Assembly: GCA_023425645.1 (NCBI GenBank)
Contig: JAFACG010000003.1
Location: 1 to 64,000, forward strand
Direction of reading: 5' to 3'
Length of the DNA: 64,000 bases
Source of the DNA: Pseudomonadota bacterium
GTDB taxonomy: Bacteria > Pseudomonadota > Gammaproteobacteria > Burkholderiales > Burkholderiaceae_B
Shown here: piece by piece, positions 8,614 to 15,835 of the stretch
How positions within the stretch are numbered: position 1 is the stretch's first letter
Layout of the letters: each line of letters opens with the position of its first letter
The notes under the pieces: generated by a model
Seen by the model: the letters and a program-made list of their open reading frames with translations, nothing else
The model's database searches: none
What the model was told of the DNA's origin: nothing
Translations under genes and position numbers: made by a program

Positions 8614-10371
8614 ATGAACCTACATCGACCGCACGCTCTCTCGGGGACAACGAACACGCCTTCACCGCGCATTCTCTGCCTGGCTTTGCTGGCGGGCCTG
8701 GGAATCGGCGCCATGCCGCTGCAAAGTCGCGCCGACGCGCCTCTGCGCGGCAACCCCGTGGATACTCTGCCACCGATAGCCGCCCCCGCCCAACCGGCTC
8801 CGACAGCCCCGCTGGCGATTCCGCAATCGCCGGCCCAGACCCAGTTGCAGGCCCGCCTGCAACAGCAACTGGTGGTACGCAGCTTCGATGTCAGCGGCAG
8901 CCGCAGCATTCCCTTCGAACAGATCACCGCCATCCTGGAACCGCTGGCGGGCAAGCGCCTGACCATTGCGGAACTGATCAATCAGGTCAACCGCATCACC
9001 GCGCTCTACCAGGAAAAAGGCTATCCGCTGTCGTTCGCCATCTTGCAGGAACAGGACTTCGCCAATGGCCACGTGAAAGTCACGGTCGTGGAAGGACACG
9101 TGGGCAGCCTGCGCATCGAGGGAGATCCCGGCCGCAGCGAAGCACGCATCCGCCGCGTCGCGCAAGCCATGCTGGACGAAAAGCCGCTGACCCAGCGCAC
9201 GCTGGAACGCACCATGAACCTGTTGCGCACCATTCCCGGCCTGAAGATAGACCCCAAGCTGGACATGCCGGCGCGCACGGACGGGGCCTCTGAACTGGTC
9301 ATTGCCGCCACGCACAAAAGCTTCGCGGTCAACGCCAGCCTGGCGGAGATGGGATCCAGCAAACAAGGAATCGTGCAGCTGACCACCAACAGCCTTACCC
9401 CGCTGGGCGAAGAATTCAAGCTGACGGCGGCCATCCCCACCTCGTCGGAAGACGTCAAGTACGTCAGCGGCACGCTGTCCATCCCCCTGACCGGTAATGG
9501 CCTGTCGCTGGACATCGACGGCTACCACTACCGCTCCAAGCCACGGGACGAAGTGCTGGAAAGGGATGGGTGGCAGCGCAAGGTGATCAACGAACGCATC
9601 GGCGCCGCCATCAGCTACCCTTTCATCCTGAGCAACCAGCGCAGCCTGAAAGGCAATGTGGGCTTCTACGCCAGCCGTTCGCTGGATGACTACACGCACG
9701 AGACTCTGGACAATGTCTGGATCGAGAACACGACCGACGTGCGCGCCGTCAAAGGCGAATTGCAGTACAAGGACGCCTCGGCGCGGCAGTCCCGCGAGAT
9801 CAATCTGGGCGTCTACAAGGGCGTGGACGCGATGGGCGCCCGCAAGACCCTGAACACGTACCTGCAACGGGACATGGAGTCGGACCTGGACCTGGACTTC
9901 ACCCGCTGGACGGCCTCGATCAAGCAGAACGTGGCCCTGGCCGCCCAGTTCGGGCTGAGCCTGTCAGCCAGCGGCCAATACAGCAGCAACGTCCTGCCCA
10001 ACTCGGAACAGGTGTCGTTCGGCGCATGGCGCCACGGCTACGGCTATCCCCAGGGCGAACTGGCGGGCGACAAAGGCATAGGCGCCACCATCGAACTGAA
10101 CCGCCGTTTCACCAATTCCTCCTCCTGGCTCAACAGCATCCAGCCTTATATCGCCTATGACTGGGCCCGCGCCTGGTACAACCTGGAGCGCCTGAACAGC
10201 TACAACAATCGCAAGCTGAGTTCGGCCGCGCTGGGCGTGCGCCTGTCCAACAACAAGCACTACCTGTTCGACATCAATATCGCCAAGCCCATCGGCGATC
10301 TGCCCGTCAATACGGACAAGCGCAAGCTGCGGCTGAACACCAACTTCCTGTTCTTCTACGACGGTTTCTGA
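8614..10371 (+). CDS. ShlB/FhaC/HecB-family outer-membrane transporter (TpsB)
   Basis: A 585-residue two-partner secretion transporter. A signal peptide ends around QSRADA (about 41). A Pro/Ala linker follows, then POTRA domains with VVRSFDVSGSRSIP and LTIAELINQVNRITALYQEKGYPLSFA, and from about 220 a C-terminal 16-strand-type beta barrel ending in Phe. The barrel contains a WRHGYGYPQGELAGDKG segment matching the conserved region around the VRGY motif of TpsB proteins. Such proteins export large TpsA exoproteins, but none is adjacent; the next genes are repeat lipoproteins. ATG at 8542 or 8590 would lengthen the N-terminus; no start has a clear ribosome site. Confidence 0.85.
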   Translation: MNLHRPHALSGTTNTPSPRILCLALLAGLGIGAMPLQSRADAPLRGNPVDTLPPIAAPAQPAPTAPLAIPQSPAQTQLQARLQQQLVVRSFDVSGSRSIPFEQITAILEPLAGKRLTIAELINQVNRITALYQEKGYPLSFAILQEQDFANGHVKVTVVEGHVGSLRIEGDPGRSEARIRRVAQAMLDEKPLTQRTLERTMNLLRTIPGLKIDPKLDMPARTDGASELVIAATHKSFAVNASLAEMGSSKQGIVQLTTNSLTPLGEEFKLTAAIPTSSEDVKYVSGTLSIPLTGNGLSLDIDGYHYRSKPRDEVLERDGWQRKVINERIGAAISYPFILSNQRSLKGNVGFYASRSLDDYTHETLDNVWIENTTDVRAVKGELQYKDASARQSREINLGVYKGVDAMGARKTLNTYLQRDMESDLDLDFTRWTASIKQNVALAAQFGLSLSASGQYSSNVLPNSEQVSFGAWRHGYGYPQGELAGDKGIGATIELNRRFTNSSSWLNSIQPYIAYDWARAWYNLERLNSYNNRKLSSAALGVRLSNNKHYLFDINIAKPIGDLPVNTDKRKLRLNTNFLFFYDGF

Positions 10372-10395
10372 CCCGGCATTCCGCCTCCGCCGCCC

Positions 10396-10420
10396 GGCCA
10401 TCGCAAGATGGCCTTTTTTT
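10396..10420 (+). terminator. Intrinsic terminator after the TpsB-like gene
   Basis: A 7-bp stem GGCCATC/GATGGCC with a GCAA tetraloop, followed by seven T residues, 25 bp after the stop codon. Confidence 0.88.
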
Positions 10421-10463
10421 ATGCCTCAACTTCGACGTTTTTTTACCAAGGTGTTACGGAAAA

Positions 10464-10475
10464 CGTTACGTAACG
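10464..10475. promoter_or_regulatory. 12-bp palindrome CGTTACGTAACG upstream of lipoprotein gene A
   Basis: A perfect palindrome with core TTACGTAA, centred about 154 bp upstream of the -24 element of the sigma-54 promoter. A further half site GTTACG lies at 10453-10458. The same core occurs upstream of the paralogous lipoprotein gene at 13005-13016. Either a sigma-54 activator (enhancer site) or the adjacent MarR proteins could bind it. Confidence 0.6.
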
Positions 10476-10621
10476 GGAACGGAACACGTCACCGAAACAG
10501 GCTGCGGCGCAGCGGCCAAGTTCCGCTTCCAGTACAGAAAGCACGCTCCCTTGCTCTTGAAAAAAACTTCAGTTTATTGATTTTTAAAGAGAAATCAGCA
10601 ACCGAACCATAAGCATAAAAA

Positions 10622-10638
10622 TTGGCACGACTATTGCT
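10622..10638 (+). promoter_or_regulatory. Sigma-54 (RpoN) promoter of lipoprotein gene A
   Basis: TTGGCACG-N4-TTGCT, with GG at 10624-10625 and GC at 10636-10637, the exact -24/-12 spacing. It matches the consensus YTGGCACG-N4-TTGCW throughout. Transcription would begin near 10648, about 47 bp before the ATG. Confidence 0.85.
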
Positions 10639-10694
10639 TCATGTTCATCAACAGCCCCGCTGGGCCGTCCTCTCATATCAAAACGGAGTCAGAC

Positions 10695-12377
10695 ATGAAA
10701 GCAAGGAACTCAGCAAGAAAAGCCGCCGTGCAACGCATCCTGCAACGCACCGTCGTCGCCACCCTCGTCATCAGCGCCGCGGCGCTGGCAGGCTGCTCCT
10801 CGCGCGGCGGAGTGCGCAGCAGCGACGTGGCCGTCACCCCTCCCGTGGTCGACCCCGGTCTTCCGCTGAACCCTGGCGGCGGCGGAAACAATGGAGGCGG
10901 CAACAATGGAGGCGGCAACAATGGGGGCGGCGACAACGGCGGCGGAAACAACGGGGGCGGCACCAATGTCACGCAGAACGCCCTGGGCAATCTGGGCAAG
11001 GCCGTGGACAACGTCATCCCGCTCAACCTGGAAAAGACAGGCTCGCAACTGGGTGAGACCCTGGACAGCGCCCTGGCGCCCGTGACCGGCATCGTGACGG
11101 ACACCACGCGCACCGTTGGCAGCGTGACCGGACTGGGCGAACCCGTCAATGGCGTGACCCAGCAAGTTGGCGGCGTCGTGTCGGGCCTGGGCGGGGAACT
11201 GAGCAACAGCGGCCTTCCCCTGAATCTGGGCGTGGGAGCCGGCGGCTTGCTCAGCCATCTGGGCCAGGCGGTAGGTTCGGCTGGCGGGCTGCTGGTCAAC
11301 GATCCGGACAACGCCACCCCCCTGGGCAATACGCTGCAACACGCCACCAAGGGTGTGGAGGTGCTGACGGGCGCCTTGCAGGGTGAAGGCAGCCTGCTGC
11401 CCCCCCTGACCTCTCAACTGGGCCTGGGCGGCGCTCTTCTGGCCGATTCCGGCTCTCCCATCCTGGAGCCCGCCCTGGGCAATGTCGGCCAGGCCGTGGA
11501 CAACATCGTTCCCGTGGGCTTGAACCCCATCCTGGGCGATGTGGGCGCCGCCCTGGACAATACGGTTGCCCCCGTGGCGGCCACCGTCACCCATGTCACC
11601 CAGCAAGTCGGCGACGGGCTGGGCGTAGGCCAACCCATCAACGCCTTGCTGGGCGGAGTGGGCAGCGTGCTGAACCAGGCGGGCGGAACGCTGGACTCGG
11701 CTGCGCCGCTGGGACTGGGCGGCGTGGTCGGCCATCTGGGCAATGCCGTCACCTCGGCCGGAGGGCTGCTGCACGCCTCTGCTGACAACGCGAACCCGCT
11801 GGGCGATGTGCTGAACAGCACCACCAAAGCCGTGGCATCGCTGACCGGCGGCTTGGGCGGGGTCGCCGGCGGCGATAACGGTGGATTGCTCGCGCCCGTG
11901 ACCGGCCTGCTGGGCGGCCTGGGCGGCGGCGACGGCGCCAATGGCGGGCTGCTGGCCCCAGTCACCGGACTGGTGGGCGGATTGACGGGAGGCCTGGCCG
12001 GCGGCGACGGCGCCAGCGGCGGACTGCTGGCCCCAGTCACCGGACTGGTGGGCGGACTGACGGGCGGCCTGGCCGGCGGCGACGGCGCCAACGGCGGGCT
12101 GCTGGCTCCCGTCACCGGCTTGCTGGGCGGCATCACAGGCAGCGTGACGGTCGGCGCCGGCGCCGAAGCGGGCGCTCAAGCCGGCGGCGGGCTGCTGGCG
12201 CCGGTCACCGGCCTGGTCGGCGGCCTGCTGGGGGGCTTGACGGGCGGCGTGGGCGTGCAAGCCTCCGTCAATGCCGGCGCCGCCGGCGAAGCATCGCCAG
12301 CGGCTCAAGCCAATGGCGGACTGCTGGCGCCCGTTACCGGACTGGTGGGCGGACTGCTCGGAGGTGGACGCAAATGA
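10695..12377 (+). CDS. Gly-rich repeat lipoprotein A (collagen-like/low-complexity surface lipoprotein)
   Basis: A 560-residue protein with a lipoprotein signal peptide (lipobox LAGC, Cys34), then a GGGNN-type tract (about 59-90). A module of about 130 residues follows, present twice (starting around ALGNLGKAVDNV and ALGNVGQAVDNI). The C-terminal third is built from five or six copies of GGLLAPVTGLVGGLTGGL. There is no catalytic motif. It is probably an exported lipid-anchored structural or matrix protein. ATG at 10695 has GGAG 6 bp upstream and gives the lipobox; the open frame extends 18 codons further. A sigma-54 promoter precedes it and a MarR gene overlaps its stop (ATGA). Such proteins are often labelled collagen-like, but a strict Gly-X-Y triplet repeat is not seen. 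The function is unknown. Confidence 0.85.
   Translation: MKARNSARKAAVQRILQRTVVATLVISAAALAGCSSRGGVRSSDVAVTPPVVDPGLPLNPGGGGNNGGGNNGGGNNGGGDNGGGNNGGGTNVTQNALGNLGKAVDNVIPLNLEKTGSQLGETLDSALAPVTGIVTDTTRTVGSVTGLGEPVNGVTQQVGGVVSGLGGELSNSGLPLNLGVGAGGLLSHLGQAVGSAGGLLVNDPDNATPLGNTLQHATKGVEVLTGALQGEGSLLPPLTSQLGLGGALLADSGSPILEPALGNVGQAVDNIVPVGLNPILGDVGAALDNTVAPVAATVTHVTQQVGDGLGVGQPINALLGGVGSVLNQAGGTLDSAAPLGLGGVVGHLGNAVTSAGGLLHASADNANPLGDVLNSTTKAVASLTGGLGGVAGGDNGGLLAPVTGLLGGLGGGDGANGGLLAPVTGLVGGLTGGLAGGDGASGGLLAPVTGLVGGLTGGLAGGDGANGGLLAPVTGLLGGITGSVTVGAGAEAGAQAGGGLLAPVTGLVGGLLGGLTGGVGVQASVNAGAAGEASPAAQANGGLLAPVTGLVGGLLGGGRK
10868..10966 (+). repeat. Tandem GGN-type repeat tract in lipoprotein A
   Basis: Short imperfect tandem units of about 15 bp (ggcggcaacaatggag and variants) encode Gly-Gly-Gly-Asn-Asn repeats just after the lipidated Cys. 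Length variation by slippage is plausible. Confidence 0.7.
11878..12366 (+). repeat. C-terminal tandem repeats of lipoprotein A (about 75-bp units)
   Basis: Repeated units encode GGLLAPVTGLVGGLTGGLAGG with short Asp/Gly/Ala/Ser spacers. The units around 11940-12120 are nearly identical at DNA level, while the last ones are separated by longer Ala/Val-rich inserts. Confidence 0.8.
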
Positions 12378-12955
12378 TGAATAAAGTCATGAACCCGGTT
12401 TCCCGGTCGGTAAGCTATCAGCCCGGCGCCGTCTCCAGGGCAGACTGGTCCGCGCGCCCAGAGGGCAATACGATGCTTTCAGAAAAAATGTTGCTCGATC
12501 TGAGCAAGATGCTGGGTCGTCAGTTCACCGTCTATGCCGAAGCGCTCAAAGCCAGCCTGGCCGAAGAAGCCGGCCTGCCGCTGAATGACTTCAAGGCCCT
12601 GGAATACATCATGGAGTTCGACGCCTTGCCCACGGGACAGCTTGCACAGCTGATGGACCTGAGCGCCAGCGGAGTCAGCTCGCTGATCAACCGTCTGGAG
12701 CACAAAGGCTACATCACTCGCGGGAGGCATCCATTGGACAAGCGGGTCATCGCCCTGCACCCGGTCATGGATAAGTGTCGCGGCGTCCTGGCCATCAAAG
12801 AGCGCGCCATCACCCAAGCCATCAATGCGGCCGCCAACCAGAATCCGGCCCAGTTGATCGCCATGTACGACTTCCTGGTGGACAGCATGAGCGCCTTCCG
12901 GCAGAACACCAAAGCATGGCTGGATGCCAAGGCGCTCGTACCGCGCATGACTTGA
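12374..12955 (+). CDS. MarR-family-like winged-helix regulator A
   Basis: A 193-residue protein. An N-terminal arm of about 33 residues is followed by a MarR-type fold. The recognition-helix region reads LSASGVSSLINRLEHKGY and the wing RGRHPLDKRVIALHP, where DKR is the usual MarR wing signature. It overlaps the lipoprotein A stop by ATGA and has a GGAGGTGG ribosome site inside that gene, so it is translationally coupled to it. A terminator follows directly. The paralogue at 14832 is about half identical by eye. It probably acts in feedback on the lipoprotein genes, but the target is unproven. ATG at 12377 or at 12473 could also start it. Confidence 0.85.
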   Translation: MMNKVMNPVSRSVSYQPGAVSRADWSARPEGNTMLSEKMLLDLSKMLGRQFTVYAEALKASLAEEAGLPLNDFKALEYIMEFDALPTGQLAQLMDLSASGVSSLINRLEHKGYITRGRHPLDKRVIALHPVMDKCRGVLAIKERAITQAINAAANQNPAQLIAMYDFLVDSMSAFRQNTKAWLDAKALVPRMT

Positions 12956-12975
12956 TACTTTTCATCTCCTTTTTT

Positions 12976-13005
12976 GAACCGCTGCCTGCAGCGGTTCTTT
13001 TTTTT
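12976..13005 (+). terminator. Intrinsic terminator after MarR-like gene A
   Basis: A perfect 10-bp stem GAACCGCTGC/GCAGCGGTTC with a 2-nt spacer, followed by eight T residues. It ends the first lipoprotein-MarR module right next to the second palindrome. Confidence 0.9.
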
Positions 13006-13016
13006 GTTACGTAACA
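13005..13016. promoter_or_regulatory. 12-bp palindrome TGTTACGTAACA upstream of lipoprotein gene B
   Basis: A perfect palindrome with the same TTACGTAA core as at 10464-10475, centred about 110 bp upstream of the -24 element of the second sigma-54 promoter. A half site CGTAAC occurs at 13041-13046. Conservation of the core in both paralogous upstream regions argues for a shared regulator. Confidence 0.6.
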
Positions 13017-13117
13017 TGCGGACCCAGTGTGTCCGGCCAGCGTAACAAACACCCTCTTTTTTTCGCCTCCTTTCACGGAGAGCCAGGATTGTCGCGGTCT
13101 TTCGCGCCGAACTCAAT

Positions 13118-13134
13118 TTGGCACGCTTATTGCT
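13118..13134 (+). promoter_or_regulatory. Sigma-54 (RpoN) promoter of lipoprotein gene B
   Basis: TTGGCACG-N4-TTGCT with GG at 13120-13121 and GC at 13132-13133. It is identical to the first copy outside the 4-nt spacer. Expected transcription start is near 13145, about 40 bp before the ATG. Confidence 0.85.
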
Positions 13135-13184
13135 TCTTAAATATTGAGGCAATTGAATACTCAGATCACTTATTGGAGCAAGCA

Positions 13185-14819
13185 ATGAATAAGAACACAG
13201 ACAGCAAGAAATCCGTGCTTCGCCTGACACTGTTGGCAACCTTGATGGCCAGCACACTGACTCTGACGGCCTGCGGAAGCCTGACGGGCGGCGGCTCTTC
13301 TGGTTCAGGCAAACCAGTGCCGACCAATCCTGATCCAGGCAATGGCGGTGGTGGCGGCGGTGACAACGGCGGCGGCGATAACGGCAGCGGTGACAACGGC
13401 GGCGGTGACAACGGCGGCGGCGGCGATAATGGCGGCGGCGATAATGGCGGCGGCGACAATGGCGGCGGCGACAATGGCGGCGGAGACAATGGCGGCGGTG
13501 AACCTCCCGCCCGCACTCCAGGCCCTCTGGAAACCACGCTGAACAATGTCGGAGAAGCCGTAGACAACGTGCTGCCCGCAGGGCTGCAGGAAACCGGCGG
13601 CAAGCTGGGCCAGACCCTGGACAGCGTCGTCGCGCCGGTTGTCGATACGGCCACAGGCCTCACGCAGCAAGTGGGCGGCGCGACCGGCCTGGGCGAGCCC
13701 GTCAATGGCTTGCTGAACCAGACCGGCGGCGTGGTCGCCAATCTGGGCGAGCAATTGGGCAACAGCGGCCTGCCCCTGAACCTGGGCCAAGGCGTGGGCG
13801 GGCTGCTGACAGGTCTGGGCAATGCGGTCGGCAGCGCTGGCGGCCTGCTGCATGCCGACCCCAACAACCCCGCCCCCCTGACGGCCGTGCTGGGCCATGC
13901 CACCGGCGGTCTGGCGGAGCTGACGGACTCGCTCACCGGCGAAGGCAGCCTGCTTTACCCGCTGACCGGCCAACTGGGCCTGGGCGGCTTGCTGAACGGC
14001 GGCGATGCCGCTCCCATCCTCGAGCCCGCCCTGGGCAATGTCGGCCAGGCCGTGGACAACATCATTCCCGTGGGCCTGAATCCTATTCTGGGCAATGTAG
14101 GCGAGACTCTGGATACTGTCGTCGCCCCTGTCGGTGCAACAGTGACTCACGTCACCCAGCAAGTCGGCGACGGCCTGGGAGTGGGCCAGCCCATCAACGC
14201 CCTGCTGGGCGGCGTAGGTTCGGTCCTGAACCAGACTGGTTCAGCCCTTGACGGCGCAGCCGGCCTGGGCCTGGGCGGCTTGCTGGGCGGACTGGGCGAC
14301 GCCGTGGCCAGCGCCGGCGGCCTGTTGCACGCCACCGAAGAGAACCCCAATCCACTGGACGCGACCCTGAACCATGCCACCGGTGCCGTCGCCTCCCTGG
14401 CCGGCGGACTGGGCGGCGGTGAAGGAGGACTGCTGGCTCCCGTCACCGGCCTGGTCGGCGGCTTGACCGGCGGGCTGGCCGGCGGCGAAGCCAATGGCGG
14501 CTTGCTCGCGCCCGTCACCGGCCTGGTCGGCGGCTTGACCGGCGGGCTGGCCGGCGGCGAAGCCAATGGCGGTCTGCTCGCGCCCGTCACCGGCCTGGTC
14601 GGCGGACTGACGGGCGGGCTGACCGGCGGTGAAGCCAACGGCGGCCTGCTTGCGCCCGTCACCGGACTGGTCGGCGGCCTGGTAGGCGGGCTGACCGGCT
14701 CGCCGGCCGGCGAGCCGTCCGCTCCACCCGCTGGCAATCCTCCGGCAGCGGCCAATGGCGGCCTGCTCGCTCCCGTCAATGGTCTGCTCGGCGGCCTGCT
14801 GGGCGGGTCTCCTCGATAA
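13185..14819 (+). CDS. Gly-rich repeat lipoprotein B (paralogue of A)
   Basis: A 544-residue lipoprotein. The signal peptide ends in lipobox LTAC (Cys30), followed by a long GGGDN tract (about 50-106). The same duplicated module of about 130 residues as in copy A follows (starting near TLNNVGEAVDNV and ALGNVGQAVDNI), then four near-perfect GGLLAPVTGLVGGLTGGLAGGE units and a Pro-rich insert, ending in a final GGLLAPVNGLLGGLLGG. ATG at 13185 has GGAG about 6 bp upstream and gives a proper signal peptide. It is probably surface- or periplasm-exposed and structural. Copies A and B arose by tandem duplication together with their promoters and downstream MarR genes. The function is unknown. Confidence 0.85.
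   Translation: MNKNTDSKKSVLRLTLLATLMASTLTLTACGSLTGGGSSGSGKPVPTNPDPGNGGGGGGDNGGGDNGSGDNGGGDNGGGGDNGGGDNGGGDNGGGDNGGGDNGGGEPPARTPGPLETTLNNVGEAVDNVLPAGLQETGGKLGQTLDSVVAPVVDTATGLTQQVGGATGLGEPVNGLLNQTGGVVANLGEQLGNSGLPLNLGQGVGGLLTGLGNAVGSAGGLLHADPNNPAPLTAVLGHATGGLAELTDSLTGEGSLLYPLTGQLGLGGLLNGGDAAPILEPALGNVGQAVDNIIPVGLNPILGNVGETLDTVVAPVGATVTHVTQQVGDGLGVGQPINALLGGVGSVLNQTGSALDGAAGLGLGGLLGGLGDAVASAGGLLHATEENPNPLDATLNHATGAVASLAGGLGGGEGGLLAPVTGLVGGLTGGLAGGEANGGLLAPVTGLVGGLTGGLAGGEANGGLLAPVTGLVGGLTGGLTGGEANGGLLAPVTGLVGGLVGGLTGSPAGEPSAPPAGNPPAAANGGLLAPVNGLLGGLLGGSPR
13340..13502 (+). repeat. Tandem 12-bp repeats encoding GGGDN in lipoprotein B
   Basis: About a dozen copies of a 12- or 15-bp unit close to ggcggcgacaat. 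The tract is longer than its counterpart in copy A (about 99 bp), consistent with slippage-driven length change. It stays in frame because the units are multiples of three. Confidence 0.8.
14425..14700 (+). repeat. C-terminal tandem repeats of lipoprotein B (about 72-bp units)
   Basis: Nearly identical 72-bp units (three full, one variant) encode GGLLAPVTGLVGGLTGGLAGGE plus Ala-Asn. The DNA identity of neighbouring units indicates recent expansion or recombination. Confidence 0.85.
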
Positions 14820-14831
14820 GGAGCACTGCGC

Positions 14832-15356
14832 ATGCCGGACAAACTGCCTGGCACTCACTTTTCGTCCGGCCTGCGCAACACGGATGACGTCCTGTCAGGG
14901 CATATGCGAAGCGATATTGCCCGCATGATGGGTCGTCAACTGGATGTCTATGCCGAAGCCGGCAAGTACAGCCTGGCGGAAAATGTCGGGCTGACACTCA
15001 ATGAGTACAAGGCGCTGGAATTCATTCTGGAACTGAATCCGCTCTCGCCAGGGCAGCTGGCGCAACTGCTGAACCTGAGCGCGAGTGGCGCCAGCGCCCT
15101 GATCGGGCGACTGGAACAAGCCGGCTACATCCACCGCACCCGCCATCCCGCGGATAAACGCATGGTGGCCCTGTACCCGGACCTGAAACAGTGCCGGCAG
15201 ATCATGATCAGCATGGAGGAGTCCGCCGCCCGCGCCATTGAACGCACGGCCAGCCACAACCCCGCCCAACTCATCGCGATCTATGATTTTCTGTTCAACA
15301 GCATCGCCAGCCTGCGAGCCAGCGCGCTTGAGCGGCTCAAACACAAAACGGATTGA
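14832..15356 (+). CDS. MarR-family-like winged-helix regulator B
   Basis: A 174-residue paralogue of the regulator at 12374, about half identical by eye. Shared segments include MGRQ..VYAEA, KALE.I.E, GQLAQL..LSASG and NPAQLIA.YDFL. The recognition helix region is LSASGASALIGRLEQAGY and the wing RTRHPADKRMVALYP. It starts 12 bp after the lipoprotein B stop with GGAG just upstream, and it is followed by a strong terminator. Each MarR protein travels with its own lipoprotein gene, suggesting autoregulation or a response to envelope state. The ligand is unknown. Confidence 0.85.
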   Translation: MPDKLPGTHFSSGLRNTDDVLSGHMRSDIARMMGRQLDVYAEAGKYSLAENVGLTLNEYKALEFILELNPLSPGQLAQLLNLSASGASALIGRLEQAGYIHRTRHPADKRMVALYPDLKQCRQIMISMEESAARAIERTASHNPAQLIAIYDFLFNSIASLRASALERLKHKTD

Positions 15357-15382
15357 AATCCGGATGCTTTCTTGCTGCTTTG

Positions 15383-15411
15383 CCCACCAGGTCTCCTGGT
15401 GGGTTTTTTTT
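15383..15411 (+). terminator. Intrinsic terminator after MarR-like gene B
   Basis: A 9-bp perfect stem CCCACCAGG/CCTGGTGGG with a TCT loop and an eight-T tail, closing the second module. Confidence 0.93.
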
Positions 15412-15575
15412 GGCTCTTCGAGGAATTGCGGTAGCCAATTTGCCAGGTCGATGCCGAACCGGTTTTTTGAAGACACCGTTCAAGGCGCAGAAAGATCGGA
15501 CAGGGCTATACGCATCCATGCCAAACAGAAAATTCAGCGATGGCTGATACATTGCACGGCGTGCACGGACGTCCC

Positions 15576-15677
15576 GCCGTTTGGGCCAATACAGCGGCGC
15601 CATTCTCGCGAGGCCGGCCAGGGCGGACCGGCCGGCCTTGCGAGAACCCGAGTTTCTTTTCGCTTGGCCCAAACGGC
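15576..15677. repeat. Nested long inverted repeat in an intergenic region
   Basis: Outer arms GCCGTTTGGGCCAA (15576-15589) and TTGGCCCAAACGGC (15664-15677) are exact complements. Inside them a second pair of 17-nt arms (15603-15619 and 15630-15646) pairs with a single G-U type mismatch and contains GGCCGGCC. The roughly 420-bp gap 15412-15835 holds no convincing gene; this structure is its main content. It could be a REP-like element, a structured leader or a small RNA. Confidence 0.6.
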
Positions 15678-15835
15678 TCGCCAGACACGGAAGAATCCCC
15701 GGAATTCCTCGAAGTACCTTTTTTACCGCCGGGCCGCCCATTGCGCCGCCTACCCAGCCAAACCGGCCCATGCTACAAAAGACACTTGCCGCCGCTACCG
15801 GCTGCTCCATCGGTAACCCCAGTAAGGAATTGTGC

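Noticed and set aside
13340..13502. CRISPR-like array from regularly spaced 12-bp repeats
   Set aside because: The repeats are contiguous, lie in frame inside a lipoprotein gene, and have no unique spacers or cas genes nearby.
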